From contig NC_056422.1 of assembly GCF_905147365.1 (NCBI RefSeq), forward strand, positions 8,620,501 through 8,684,500: 64,000 nucleotides of DNA, written 5' to 3'. Positions 30,985-43,175 of this stretch are shown here, in pieces. Numbering within the stretch: the stretch's first letter is position 1; each line of letters begins with the position of its first letter. The DNA comes from Aricia agestis (Eukaryota; Arthropoda; Insecta; Lepidoptera; Lycaenidae). The notes beneath the pieces are model-generated. The model was not told where the DNA came from, searched no databases, and saw only the letters and a program-made list of their open reading frames with translations. The position numbers and the translations under genes are program-made.

Positions 30985-33334
30985 TTAGAGGTATTTTATG
31001 TTTACGAGAAAAAAAAACAGATACGCACTGAAATATAACAGTAGGTATACCAATGAATGTAACATCGAGCAAATGAACAAGTTTAGTGTATGTTCTAACT
31101 TTAACATATAAGAAACGGTCTCAAACCATTGCTTAGTGATTAGCTTTTTTGTAGCTCTTACTGAAGAATTAAATAAATCAAGATCCGTGAGTTTGCTTAT
31201 GACGTTAAAAAAGTTAGCTGCACGAATAAAAAATGAGTTTTTACGATAATTTGTATGGGAAAAAGGAGTAAACAAAGGGTTATAGGAAGATAATATAGAG
31301 GATCGGGAAAGGACTTTGAGATATATTTTGGAAAGGAGATGAGGTGAGTCGATTTTTTGTTGGGCTATATTTAATAGACTCGAGATGTCTGCTATTCGAC
31401 GTCGGTGGTAAAGTGGAAGAAGGTGGAACCTTAAACATCTTGATTCATAATTAGGATCAGAAGAGCCACACTTGAATTTTAAGAATCTTGTAATTTTTTT
31501 TTTAATAGATTCTAATCGATCAATGTGGGTGCTATATTGAGGACTCCATGCTTGAGACTTGAGAGCAATACTCAAGAACACTGCGTACGTAAGAGCAATA
31601 CAGTATCTTGAGTATTTTGATATTTTTAAACACTTTCATGTCGTCCGCATATAAGAGGAATTCCGAATGGAGGAAACATGTATGAATATTGTTGATAAAG
31701 ATGTTGAACAGCAAAGGACCCAGCAGAGAGCCCTGAGGAACGCCTGAAGGTACTGTACTCCACTGAGAGGTAAAACCGTTGACAACCACAGCTTGAGACC
31801 TATTACGGACATAGGAGGTGAACCATCTATAGAGACTGCCATGGATCCCGGCGTTATAAAGCTTTTCAAGGAGCACTGAGTGATCAATACGGTCAAAAGC
31901 CTTACTATAGTCGGTAAATATGGCGTCAACTTGACCACCTGAGTCCATATTTTCTGTAAGGAAGTCAACAAAAGATAGAAGGTTAAATGTAATTGATCTG
32001 TGATGTAGAAAACCATGCTGCTGAGGTATAAAAAGAGTCGAGAGTGAGCTGTAAACTTTACCGTACACAATTTTTTCTAAGAGTTTAGCAATTATGCATA
32101 ATTTAGAGATAGGTCTATAGTTTTTAATATCATTTGTACTGCCACCCTTATGGATTGGAGATACATAAGCAGATTTCCAGATTATTGGAACGACGCCTTC
32201 CTTTACAGATCGATCAAACAATAAAGTAATAGGCTCCGACAAAGCGTCTGAGCACTGAACTATAAAGTGAGGTGGAATATTGTCAGGTCCTGCACCTTTG
32301 GTAAGGTTCACTGTCTTGAGTAGTTTTGTAATGGCATCCGGTATTATTTCAATGTTGGATATATTATTAACAGAGTTATTATTATTATTATAAAGATAAG
32401 ACAAATTATTACTATTAGTGCGGTCGGTATTAGATAAAGATGAAAGAAAATTACTGTTGAAATATGTCGAGAAAAGAGCACAAGCATCTGCACCTGTGGT
32501 GGCGGTGTTACCCTCGTAGGTCAAAGAATAGGGAAGTGTGTTAACATTTTTATTGTTTTTAATAAATGACCAGAATAATTTAGGGTTTTTTACGATAGAA
32601 TATTCACATTCTTCGATATAGGATTTGTAACAACCCTCTTCCAGAGCCTTAGCTCTTTTACGGAGTAGAGAGTATGTGTTATAATCACATGTGTTTCCAT
32701 AAGTTCGGTATTTACTAAGGTACTTATATTTTACTTTTAGAATCTTTTTTAGTGCCGAACTATACCAGGCCGGGTATTTATTGCGTCTATTTACAATTTT
32801 TTTTTGGAATATAAGTGTCTATTACGCTATATAAAATGTTATAAAATATAGTTGTTGCCTCATCTACGGAACCCTTGCTGAGGAGCTCCTTCCAGTTAAT
32901 TTTATTCAACTCAATATTAATTCTTTCATAATTACCCAAAGTGAATATATATTTCTTTCGTGAGTTAACTTCAAGAGTTTAGGAGATATTTAGTGATATA
33001 GTTATGTTCAGGGATTTATGATGGGCATCCTCAGGTATAAGCGGTGAGTCACAAGCCAAAACAGAACATTCAGCATTAGACAGAACTAAGTCCAAAATTC
33101 TACCGTTAATATTTTTGCAAAAATTGAATTGATTTAGGTTGCATTCAGTTAAGCTATCCAAGAAATATATTTGTGGCTCGCCTGATGCACCAGAGTACTG
33201 AATATTGTCACCACACTCTGAGTTCCACACAATATTACTCAAATTAAAGTCTCCCATGATAACAAACAGGTCATTTGGACACGAGCTGACGATTAAAGAT
33301 AAATTTTGAGCAAAATTAATTAGTTGCATATTAA
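30985..33334 (-). pseudogene. LINE endonuclease and reverse transcriptase, minus strand
   Basis: Reading 33330 downward: endonuclease piece with 'VIMGDFNLSNIVW', 'GRILDLVLSN' and 'DAHHKSL' (32979-33329). Then a linker 'LFWSFIKNNKNV'. RT follows (31600-32524) with 'DIKNYRPISKLCIIAKLLEK', 'HGFLHHRSITFNLLSF', 'FTDYSKAFDRIDHSVLL', 'SGVPQGSLLGPLLFNIFIN' and 'FLLYADDMKVFKNI'. Just after YADD the frame jumps to 'LYCSYVRSVLEYCSQ', so about 100 residues of the thumb are deleted. A shift near 31555 leads into 'AWSPQYSTHIDRLESIKKKI' and a C-terminus ending about 31000. Jockey-superfamily type. 5' truncated inside the endonuclease; inactive. Confidence 0.9.
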
Positions 33335-33450
33335 TTTAAGAGTTCCACACAATATTACTCAAATTAAAGTCTCCCATGATAACAAACAGGTCATTTGGAC
33401 ACGAGCTGACGATTAAAGATAAATTTTGAGCAAAATTAATTAGTTGCATA
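33220..33450. repeat. Exact 111-bp direct duplication at LINE/copia junction
   Basis: 33220-33330 and 33340-33450 are identical, offset by 120 bp, and separated by 9 bases (ttaatttaa). The duplicated unit is LINE endonuclease sequence. The second copy directly joins the copia gag start at 33451. The identity implies a very recent event or an assembly join. Confidence 0.95.
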
Positions 33451-33457
33451 TCACAAA

Positions 33458-34582
33458 ATGGCTTCACAAATATCAATGGGAACGATAGAAAAACTCGTTG
33501 GGAGAGAAAATTATCAATCTTGGAAGTTCGCTATGAAAAATTACTTGGACATGAAGAGTTATGGGAAGAAATTGAATCGAAGCCGGGTTACATTTCAGAT
33601 GAAAAGAAAAATACGAAAGCACGGTCAAAAATCATTTTATTGATAGACCTAGTAAACTATGTCCATGTTCAGGAATCGACTTCAGCTAAGCAGGTATGGG
33701 CAAAGTTAGAAAAAGTCTTCGATGACTCCGGGCTAAGCAGGAAAGTAGGATTACTGCGTGACTTGGTAACAACAACGTTGGATAACTGTTCTGGTGTTGA
33801 GAACTATGTTAATAAGGTAATGACAACAGCTCATAAATTACATAATATAAATTTTGTAGCAGGAGACGAGTGGCTTTTTACGTTGCTGCTCGATGGCCTC
33901 CCTGATTACTACAAACCGATGATAATGGCCTTAGAGAGCTCAGGTGTGTCTATTACTGCAGATTATGTTAAAACTAAGTTGTTACAGGAGATAAAAGTAT
34001 CAGATTCAGTGGCCTACTATGCCAAGTCATCAAATAAAAATATTATGTCTAAAGTCATACAAAAATTCACATGAGAAAAAGCAACCTAAAGGCCCACGGT
34101 GCTTTGTATGTAATAAGTATGGGCATATAAGTAAAAATTGTTATTTTAAAGATAAAAAGGCATGTAAAACAACAACAGATAACTCTCAAAATGTTTATTA
34201 TGCTGCATTTCCAGTTGCTGCCGAGTTGGATGAAAATTGCTGGTATGTCGACTCTGGAGCGTCTCTACACATGTGTCGGGACAAGAGATGGATGTACAAT
34301 GTTTCACCTTCTACAATAAATAATATCAAAGTGGCAGATAACAAAATGGTGGCAGTGAAGGGTTGTGGCAATGTGGATTTTAATATTAAGGACTCAGATG
34401 GCATAATACGCAAAATACAGGTCAAAAATATCTTGTTTGTACCTTCTCTGACAACAAATTTACTATCTGTAAGTCATATGGTAAATAATGGCTGTGAGGT
34501 AAAATTTAAGAAAGATGGTTGTAAAATATATCAAAATAAAAAGTTGATTCTGACAGCTATGCATCGCAATAACTGGCAATAA
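33458..34582 (+). pseudogene. Copia-type Gag and protease
   Basis: Starts MASQISMGTIEKLVGRENYQ, a standard copia Gag opening, followed by the Gag helical region ('LTTTLDNCSGVENYVNKV', 'LLDGLPDYYKPMIMAL'). A shift near 33530 and another near 34050 break the frame. The next frame has a CCHC knuckle 'CFVCNKYGHISKNC' and the protease motif 'WYVDSGASLHMC', then 'FVPSLTTNLLSV', all in copia order. No LTR precedes the Gag start: the sequence switches directly from duplicated LINE to coding. Virus-like-particle formation and polyprotein cleavage would be its roles if intact. Confidence 0.88.
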
Positions 34583-35938
34583 CATGTATTTATTAAATAA
34601 TGTTACCGAAGCACCGGCATTTCTATCTATAGTAGATGAGAGTGATATAAATGTATGGCATCAACATCTGCATTTTGCAGACTTGCATAAAATAACAGAA
34701 TGTGCAGAAGGAATTATTTTTCAAAAAAAGGTAATCAAATTTGTACTACTTGTTTAGAAGGTAAAATGACTAGACAACCATTTAAAAATATTGGGACTAG
34801 AGCTTCTGAATTACTTCAATTAATCCATTCATATTTATGTGCTTCGATGGAGACAAGTTCGATAGGAGGGGCCAAATATTATATTACTTTTATTGATGAT
34901 TATAGTAGAAAAGTATTTGTATACTTTCTCAAAAGTACTAGTAAAAAAATTAAAATTATACGTACAGATAATGAAAAGGAATATTTGAATAATGAATTTA
35001 ATAATTTTCATTATAATAATTTTCTGATCAAATCTGGTATCCAGCATCAAACCACAAATCCTTACACGCCAGAGCAGAACGGCTTGGCGGAGCGAATGAA
35101 TCCCACACTGGTGGAAAGGGCTAAATGTTTAATTTTGAATTCCAGACTTCAAAAATATTTCTGGACAGAAGCGGTTTCTACAGCCGCATATATTGAATCG
35201 CTCGCCGATGAAAGCCTTGGATTTCAAAACACCTTATGAAATGTGGACGGGTAAGAAACCAAACTTAAATAATATGAGAATTTTCGGTTGTCCTGTAGTG
35301 GTACATAATATACCAAAAAAGAAAAGAGGCAAAAATGGGACTCGAAAGCAATAAGAATGATATTCGTTGGTTACTGTGATTATACAAAAAGATACAGACT
35401 GTACGATGTGAATAAAAAGCAAATATACAAAAGTAGAGATGTCATTTTCTTAGAACATGTAGTTAAAAATAATTGTGTTATAATGCCACTTACCACTTTG
35501 CAGCAAGAAGAAAATCAAGAATCTCATACTGACTCTGATACTTAATATAATACTGTAGTAAATACAAGTTCAGGAGATGAACAGTCGTTGAACGCCACCA
35601 GTGACGAAATGAAAACAGAGTTAGATGATTCAGAATATGTACCTGATGTGGAGATATCTGACGAAGATACTAATCTTCGTCAGATATCTCCACATAAGGT
35701 ATATATTCTGAATCATATATATAGGCATAGTTGCCGTATCGTAATGTAACTCTGAGGCCGAGGAATAAACCTACTACATATTTATGTCATGAAGAGAATC
35801 CAAAGTTCAAGCAATCAACAGTATTAAAAGAACCAGTTGACAGTTGAAGAAGCTCTTTCAGGCCCAAAAGCAAAAGAGTGGAAAGATGCCATGAACAGTG
35901 AGTTTGAGTCGCTCCTTCAGAATAATACATGGGGGTTC
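34583..35938 (+). pseudogene. Copia-type integrase and truncated RT start
   Basis: Integrase zinc region 'WHQHLHFADLH' and 'CTTCLEGKMTRQPF' (HHCC), then core 'FIDDYSRKVFVYFLKS', followed by a deletion, then 'IIRTDNEKEYLNNEF' and 'TNPYTPEQNGLAERMN', giving D, D and E of a retroviral-type integrase. After the frame break at 35240 comes 'FGCPVVVHNIP', the copia post-integrase block. Near 35845-35938 'EALSGPKAKEWKDAMNSEFE' and 'NNTWG' mark the very start of RT, where homology ends. RT, RNase H and both LTRs are absent. An inverted duplication sits at 35626-35716. Confidence 0.88.
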
Positions 35939-37080
35939 TATTTTTTCGGTCCCATTTGCTGTCGGAGTCAAAATTTGATATTTACGAAATGATTTTTTTC
36001 GATCAAATACTTTTAAAATGTTAAGTCTATAGTGTTCTACTTTTGTATATTACCGTGAGATAATTAATCAAAAAGATATTAAACATCAAATAGCCAAAAT
36101 TTCATTTCCAACGCTCATACGTTCCCAGATTGCTAAGCTTAGACACAATTTTCTTAGAGTTTTCGTAATTAATCTTATCATGTTTTGTACTGGAACATTA
36201 GCTTAAATACTCATATTAACCATTTTTAACATAAGAATGAACTCGTGCATGTGCAACATTGAGAGAACGTAGGTTTTAATTTTGTCACGCGAAATTTTTC
36301 ATATCGTTCCGAGCAAATGATTTTTATGTTTTTGACCAAATCTGCATCTGTAGATCTACGTGCAAACATGTTTCGGAACCCCAACGCCCATGTCTGCCAT
36401 ACATTATATAAGATGTGCGCATTGTTTCTCGGATAAAATTTAATATTTAGTTGCAAATTCTCGTTTTGTCACGGGTAAGCCTTCATTACCATCCATTGCC
36501 TATTTAAATGACTTTTGTTGCTAGTGATTTTTAAAATACATTATGATAAAGGCTATTGAAATACCTTCTAAAGATATGTTGCAGGGCTTTTGAAAAATAT
36601 AAGAATGCGACAAAAATTTAAATTAAATGCCAAAACTTCATTCATTCTCATCCATTACTTCCGATTTTTAAACCAATTTTCCGATTTTTTGGTATTATTT
36701 GGTATTTTATAACAGATTTTGTCCAAATCCTATCTATATATTACATTCCATTTTAATATTTATTGCTGCGAGTCATTCTGTACCAAATTACCGCTAATCT
36801 CAAAAAACAGAAAATGGATTACTTCATCATCAGTTGGTTCACTTGAATGGTTCTATTTTGGGGGTTCGTTGTCTGTCTCATCACTGTTATCTGCCATTAG
36901 ATAGAAGAGAGCGGCTTAATTACATCTGAGACAATATTTACTTAGGAAAGTCACTGACATTCGATATAAGATTTTTACCTAGCTTGTGGATTGTGGAACT
37001 CTATATAGATATTGTAGATTTACGCCCTCTCAAAGATAGGCTTCTGGAGCCTTCAATGAACCGACGTGCACACATTTCTG
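35939..37080. other. No gene seen
   Basis: AT-rich DNA after the copia fragment. Frames at 36226-36456 and 36719-36904 have no recognisable motif. 36955-37080 is unremarkable. Confidence 0.4.
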
Positions 37081-37084
37081 ACAA

Positions 37085-37775
37085 ATAAATATGGAAAAAT
37101 TAAATTAAGAAATTAAAAAAAAACCTCGCCAAACAACTTTAAAAATTAATGAAATAACATATTTTACTGACTTTAAGTTTAAATAATTCCTAAGTGTAAA
37201 GTGATATTTTAGTCCATAATTGTTGTCAAGGTGTGTGTTTTTTAAATTTCTTAATTTTATTTTATTTCATGCTTTTTAAACTTGTGTTGGTTATAGTCCA
37301 GAATAATTCCTATCAACAGGATTATAATATTATATCCCAATAAATACCATCTAGGAGTGGGCTTTTGGATGAGACCGTCAATATATTGAGTCCAAATATG
37401 AAACCTTCACTTTGGGTTCGTAATATGGAGCTCGGCTCCTATAGATCCAGGTGATGCTGCAGCAGCAGCATGCAAACATTTATTGGTTATCTACGTCTTA
37501 CTAGCTGTCGCAATTAAAATGAGTCCAAACACGAAACCATTGCTTTAAGTTGGTGAGGAGTTGGGTATCCTATTGATTACCAGGTGATGCTGCAGCATCA
37601 GGTCAACTTTCCATTAATGTGTAAATATTTATAAATGTCACGAACTAGAATGCAATAAAGCCCACCAAACGACTGCAAGTTGCTAATCGGCCCTTTACGA
37701 ACCAGATGAACCGGGATTTTTCAGCACGGAGCAGGCTGATGATGATGAACTATAGCTAAGAACACTCTGTTAAGT
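37085..37775 (+). repeat. Dispersed repeat R1, copy 2
   Basis: The palindrome arm (37085-37225) is joined straight to the far side ('ttaaatttcttaattttatt', 37240) by loss of the loop and most of the second arm. R1 body then continues with 'aggtgatgctgcagcagcag' and ends 'gagcaggctgatgatgatga' near 37750. It has no SINE insertion. Confidence 0.8.
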
Positions 37776-37779
37776 CAGC

Positions 37780-37930
37780 TTTTAAACAAAAAAAACTAGA
37801 TCAAAATCGGTCCACCCGTTTGGATGCTACGATGCCACAGACAGACAGACAGATAGACAGACAGACAGACAGACCGACAGACAGACACGTCAAACTTATA
37901 ACACCCCTCTTTTTTGTCGGGGGTTAAAAA
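37780..37930 (+). repeat. Dispersed repeat tail, third copy, with GACA microsatellite
   Basis: Same tail as 440-635. The CAGA/GACA run (about 37837-37887) is longest here. Confidence 0.8.
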
Positions 37931-38022
37931 TCGTTTCGGTTAAAAAAATTAAAGTAATCTCTTAAATTTATAAAGTTTTTACAAATATTTTCTACGATAA
38001 TATTGCGCAGGTGAAGATGTTC

Positions 38023-38122
38023 TTTTTAACCCCCGACAAAAAAGAGAAGTGTGTGTATCTGTCCGTGGCATCGTAGCGTCCAAACGGGTGGACCGACTTT
38101 GATATAGTTTTTTCTGTTTGAA
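38023..38122 (-). repeat. Dispersed repeat tail, fourth copy
   Basis: Starts 'ttttaacccccgacaaaaaa' and has lost most of the microsatellite and the 'ggggtgttataag' part. Confidence 0.75.
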
Positions 38123-38127
38123 AGCTG

Positions 38128-38785
38128 ACATGATCGAGAGTGTTCTTAGTTATAATTCATCATCATCAGCCTGCTCAGTGCTGGACAATCAGGGTTTATC
38201 TGGTTCATGAAAGGCCATTAGCAACTTGTAGTCGTTTGATGGGTTTTATATTTCATTCTAGTTGTGAATATACAATATACGTATACACATAATAATGGAA
38301 AGTTGACCTGTTGTTGCAGCATCACCTGGTAATCAATAGGATATCCAACTCCTCGCCAACTTAGAGCAGAGGTTTCGTGTTTGGGCTCATTTTGATTGCG
38401 ATAACCAGTAAGAAGTAGATAAACACTAAATATGTACATGCTGCTACTGCAGCATCACCTGGATTCTATAGGAACCGAGCTTAGTATGAACCCAAAGTGG
38501 AGGTTTCATGTTTGGGCCCATATTAACGGCCTCATCGAAAAGGACATTGATAAATGGTAATCATGAGAATATGATTCTGTTGATAGGAATTAATAGTCTG
38601 CACTATAACCAACACAAGTTTAAATGTATGAAATAAAATTAAATTAAGAAATTTAAAAAAACCCCCGCCAAACAACTTAAAAAGTAATGAAATAATATTA
38701 ACTGTCTTCACGTTCAAATAATTCCTAACTTGTGTAAAGTAATATTTTAGTCCATAATTGTTGTCAAGGTGTGTCGACGGACAGT
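38128..38785 (-). repeat. Dispersed repeat R1, copy 3 (gives empty SINE site)
   Basis: Full R1 body in minus orientation plus one palindrome arm (38640-38785). Near 38548-38575 it reads straight through the point where copy 1 carries the SINE at 5311-5621, and is thus the pre-insertion state. It forms an inverted pair with copy 2, with the two repeat tails between them. Confidence 0.85.
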
Positions 38786-39595
38786 AGAAATGATTCTTTA
38801 CCAGCAACACTAGAAATTGATGCAATAATACAGGATGTTTTCTTGTGATTTTTTCTTACCTTCTACTTACTCTCTCTACTACTATTAACTTTTTTCTCCC
38901 ATGGTTTAGAGATTTTTCGTCGTACAATAAAATATTCAACTTCTCAAGCCCTTTCATTTGGTATATGTCTCAACGTGCTACATTGGTGGGTACGAAATGC
39001 CCCTTCTTCTTTCAAGGTTCTAAGTCTGTTAGAAGTACCTTAGAATTTTGATGATCTGTCAGTCAGTGAATTACAAAATGTAGCAACTTTGACCATCCGT
39101 AACTATTAAACTATTTATCGAAATTTCATGTAATTTGGAGGTTAAAGCTAGTTTTAATACTTGCTCCTAGTGACCGAAATTCTAAATCCCTAGCTTTGTT
39201 AACATCGAAGATAAATGGGGTGTGAAATAGCCGCGAACCACTTCATACTTTTCTGTATGGTACGGCCGTGCCTTTGCTAAAAAACTTGGCTGGGGCACTG
39301 CCGTGCCCCCAGATTCAATAGAAAATTTCTTTACCTTTCAGGAAAAAAACACGCAAACCAATTTTTTTGGCCGGAAGTGAGTCAGGCAAGCCTAGATATT
39401 ATGTGCGTGATGAGGGAGGTCATTTTGCCCTAATTACGTGTCAGGTTTTTTTTTATTTGTTCCTTTCAATGTCTTCTTTAAGATTATGTTGGTTTGCGGG
39501 CTCAAAAACAGTCGGAAATGTTCAGCAAACAACCTTAAAGTTCATCGATTCTGAACTCGTTTTCTATAAGTATAGCGAATAAATATTTTTTTACC
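38786..39595. other. No gene seen
   Basis: No convincing coding sequence. Frames 38845-39051 and 39367-39582 lack motifs. Confidence 0.35.
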
Positions 39596-39884
39596 GTGGG
39601 AGAGCCTTGCTTCGGCACGAATGGGCCGGCTCGACCGGAGAAATACCACGCGCTCACAGAAAACCGGCGTGAAACAGCGCTTGCATTGTGTTTCGCCGAG
39701 TTTACCGGAGGCCCAATCCCGTACCCTATTTCCTTACCCTACCCTCCCCCGCCCTATTGCGCTATGCCCTCTTAAAAGGACGGCAACGCACCTGCAGCTC
39801 TTCTGATATTACAAGTGTCCACGGGCGACGGAAGTTGCTTTCAATCAAGTGGCCTGTTTGCTCGTTTGGCCCCTTATTTTATTA
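39596..39884 (+). mobile_element. SINE-like element, copy S4
   Basis: Nearly full: head 'gtgggagagccttgcttcgg', 'ggctcgaccgg', pyrimidine block, 'acggcaacgcacctgcagct', ends 'ggccccttattttatt'. Small plus-strand frames across it are fortuitous. Confidence 0.8.
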
Positions 39885-40055
39885 AGAATCCAATATTATT
39901 AGATTTCGCGATAACTGCTTCAATACGCGGGCCTTCGACTTGGCATATATATGGGTGTTCAAATTTTTTTTCCTAACAAAGCAATATACAAAAAGCGTGG
40001 GTTTTAAGATAGTAAGTAATGGTTCCATATGTGGTATAAGTTACACGCTTATTAA

Positions 40056-40408
40056 GGCCCGATTCGACCAAACTTGAAGTTACACGAGTATAACTATCAT
40101 GAGAATAATTTAACTCCTTAAATTTACTCTAGGATATTATCGTTTGCATTTTACCAAGTTACTTAAAGAATATGAAATAATAAAATGTCAATTATAGTTC
40201 ACAATTACACCGACCGTGACAGTTGACACCCTGTTGTGCAACTATTCTCAGTTTAATATTTACTCCACCAAAATAGCCCGTGTAAATATCCTGTGTAATT
40301 ACCACATTCTTGGATTAGAAGTTGGAAAAACGCAAAACCAGCTTACTCTTAGATCAGGAAACAGTTATACTCGAGTAAAATTTTTCTCCAGTTTGGTCGA
40401 ATCCGCCC
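40056..40408. mobile_element. Harbinger-like MITE, 353 bp
   Basis: Inverted ends 'ggcccgattcgaccaaact' and complement of 'gggcggattcgaccaaact', extended inward by 'gagtataact' against 'agttatactcg'. TAA flanks both sides (40053-40055 and 40409-40411). The 3-bp TAA duplication suggests PIF/Harbinger. No coding capacity. Confidence 0.8.
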
Positions 40409-40486
40409 TAAGTCACGCAGAAGTATGTCAGGGACAGGGAGAACTTTTCAAACAGCCCTCATATATTACAGTAGACGTTCCACGTG

Positions 40487-40760
40487 GCTCCGCCCACGTA
40501 AATTAGGAATTAATAAGAACCGTACATTTTCCCGCCAAAAATTTCACCTTAGATATCCCTCACCGGTGTCTACTCTATATCTGTGCTAAATACCGTAAAA
40601 AATTATCCAGTAGTTCGTGAGATAAGCACTTTCAAATATTTTTCCCCATTTTTTCCACATTTTCCTCAGATTCCTCGCTCTTATAGGTCGCAACGTAATT
40701 CGATATAGCCTCAAGCCTTCCTCAATAAATAGACTATCCAACGCAGAAATAATTCTTTGA
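40487..40760 (-). mobile_element. Helitron fragment related to 9006-9871
   Basis: Minus-strand sequence matches the tandem-repeat Helitron: 'ggaaaatgtggaaaaaatgg' and 'gtagttcgtgagataagc'-type segments near 40610-40680, and the 'cctaatttacgtgggcggag' 3' side near 40490. The 5' end is not preserved. Confidence 0.6.
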
Positions 40761-41189
40761 TTTTTAGAACAAAAAACATAAACAAATTCTTCTACTTCAT
40801 ATATGATTTTCCCAAACTTTAAACCCACTATTTATAATGAATGGTAAGTCGTATGAATAGAAGTGATATAATTTTTTTATAGATTTTTTATGATCTACAA
40901 TGTCCTACATGTTTTTCTGATACGATTTACCGTTTAAAAAAAAAGGAAAAATCCTCATTTTCGTAACCTTGTTCTAAAAATTATTTTATGTCAAATACAT
41001 AAAATATTTTTTTAGAACAAGGGGATCGCCGAGGAGTTTTGAGGTTTTATTTACAATGGTATACTTAACATCACCACAAATTTTCAGCTCTATGCGAATA
41101 ATTCCTAGGTCGAAAGTTTGATTTTCCTGTGCTAATAAGTTTACGTAAACCATACTAGAAAGCATGCGTAGGAGTCAAAGGGATGCAGG

Positions 41190-42282
41190 CAGGGGCGTCT
41201 TTCCCCTAGGTGCAATGTGTGCGGTGCACACGGGCGCCGCGGTCCTAGGGGCGCCGAGCGTCGCTCGCACTCGGCGCGGGCCCACGCTGGCCGGCCGCCA
41301 CGGCCCACGCTTTATTGACCAACGTTTAAACATACATTTTTGTGTAATATCTGAAGCACTTCTTATATTTGTATTATTACAGCAAAGCAAGGCGCGCCAT
41401 GAGCGGCTCGGCTTTTGCAATATAAATGAAGTTAGAGCTCTTCAATGAAATCGAATTAATACCGATGTTGTCATGATGTGATGTTTAATAAGTATAGAAC
41501 AAGAAATTTAAAGTAAAATTGAAGTACTCAAGCGATATAAAATTTAAGTTTTGGGGTTAGGCTTGTTAGGGTCAGTCAAGCCTCAAGAGCACATCATGGT
41601 CAAAACCGAAAAAACTTCAATCTACAAACAAATAACAATAGAGTTTGTTATCTATTTTATATTGGAGAAAGGATCATTGGCATTTTGGTATATTGCTCAA
41701 GATAAGACTGTATAAGTGTTATATAAATTGTATTAAGAACATAAATCCCTCAACTTAAAATCAGGGACAAGAGCATTATTAAAAAAAAACCGTTTGATGT
41801 GTAGGGGAGAAGGGGATTGGGGAGTATAACATAAGGGTTCCTTGTTGGGACTTGGAGGGACCCTAAAAATAATCATGCTATAATGTAACGTGATGTTATC
41901 AGAATGAAATGTATGAGCGCTGATGTCACTTTTAACATGGCTTTACTTAAAAAGTACAACGAATCTTGACAAGCGCCCTATTGGTCATTAATGTTCATGG
42001 GTATTCCTAAAAATATACAATCCATTCCTGTTGAGCCCTATACCAGAGCCCATACATTTTTGCCCATCATCATTTGACAGTAGGTACCTGTGGTAACTTA
42101 ATGTGCTGTTATAGTTCGTTTGGTGGAACGAAAGAAGCCACCGCTTAGAGTCCTCACCCTTAAGCGGCCGGAAAAACTGTACTTTTACTTTGTACCCATT
42201 TCATTTTGACCGCGCGCGCGTTGATAGGGGGCGCTAGGGTAATGTTTGCACACAGGCGCCACATGGGCTAGAGACGGCCCTG
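41190..42282. mobile_element. Non-autonomous hAT element, 1093 bp
   Basis: Ends CAGGGGCGTCTTTCCCC and complement of CAGGGCCGTCTCTAGCCC are imperfect inverted repeats with the hAT CAGGG start. GATGCAGG (41182-41189 and 42283-42290) is an 8-bp direct target duplication, diagnostic of hAT. Terminal 120 bp are GC-rich with 'gtgcacacgggcgcc'. The interior is AT-rich with no transposase I can identify. The GC-rich frame at 41164-41448 is part of the element's end, not a gene. Confidence 0.88.
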
Positions 42283-42290
42283 GATGCAGG

Positions 42291-43117
42291 TGTTCAGCGT
42301 AACATGACAGTATGGCGCCGGGGGAAAACAAAAAAAATCCGGGAAGAAAGGCGTAATAGCTTGTACGGCGTAATATGTTTTAATATTTTTATTACCTAAA
42401 ACGTCGTTAAATTCAATACTCTTATTCTTTGCTAAGATATGTAGTGTAAAGATGTTCAACGGCTTTTTGTGTTATGTTTCATAGAGTAATGTATGAATAC
42501 ATTTTTAGTTTTAAGAGAATTTTCCGTGCAATAAAGCTGTCATTGTCATTTATTATAACTAAATATTAATTTAAAAATATGAAATAAATAGGGGTGATAG
42601 ACCAATACTCAGAGAAGCCAAAAATGGAATAACATTAAAAATGGCGTAACCGGCGTTTACCGCTTTATTGCCCGGGGCCAGCGACATGTGTTTAATGAAT
42701 AGTTAGTTATACACGCTATTTGGGTTACCCACACATTGCACAGGGCAATTTTGCTCATAATCAAATGATAATGACAGTTATGACTTGTATAACTAAAATC
42801 GCGTTATACACCATAGACTGTAGACTCAAAGGAAAACGTTCAGGAATTTAAGTAACACGCTATCTGATGTTCGGGTGTTGATGACAAAAATTGGATATTT
42901 AAAAAGTTATGTTTTTATGAACCTGGTAATTATAATTAGACACAAGATTGATATTTAAACATTTTCAGTTATTAATCAGTAGAGTCACGTGAATTTCGTA
43001 AATAATATAATGTTCGACCTATGACACTTTACTTTCATGGTTTTTGAACGCAACACTAATGTCAAAGTTAATAAAATTTGAATTTGTCAAATTTTGTCAC
43101 TTATGAGTTATGACGTG
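42291..43117. other. No gene seen
   Basis: AT-rich intergenic or intronic DNA. The minus-strand frame at 42268-42459 overlaps the hAT end and has no motif. Confidence 0.4.
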
Positions 43118-43175
43118 TTAGGGGCGCGTTCCACTAAGCGCTCAAACGCTGAAAATACTCCCTCAGCCGTTCCAC

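Noticed and set aside
41164..41448. Plus/minus GC-rich frames
   Set aside because: They lie in the GC-rich end of the hAT element.
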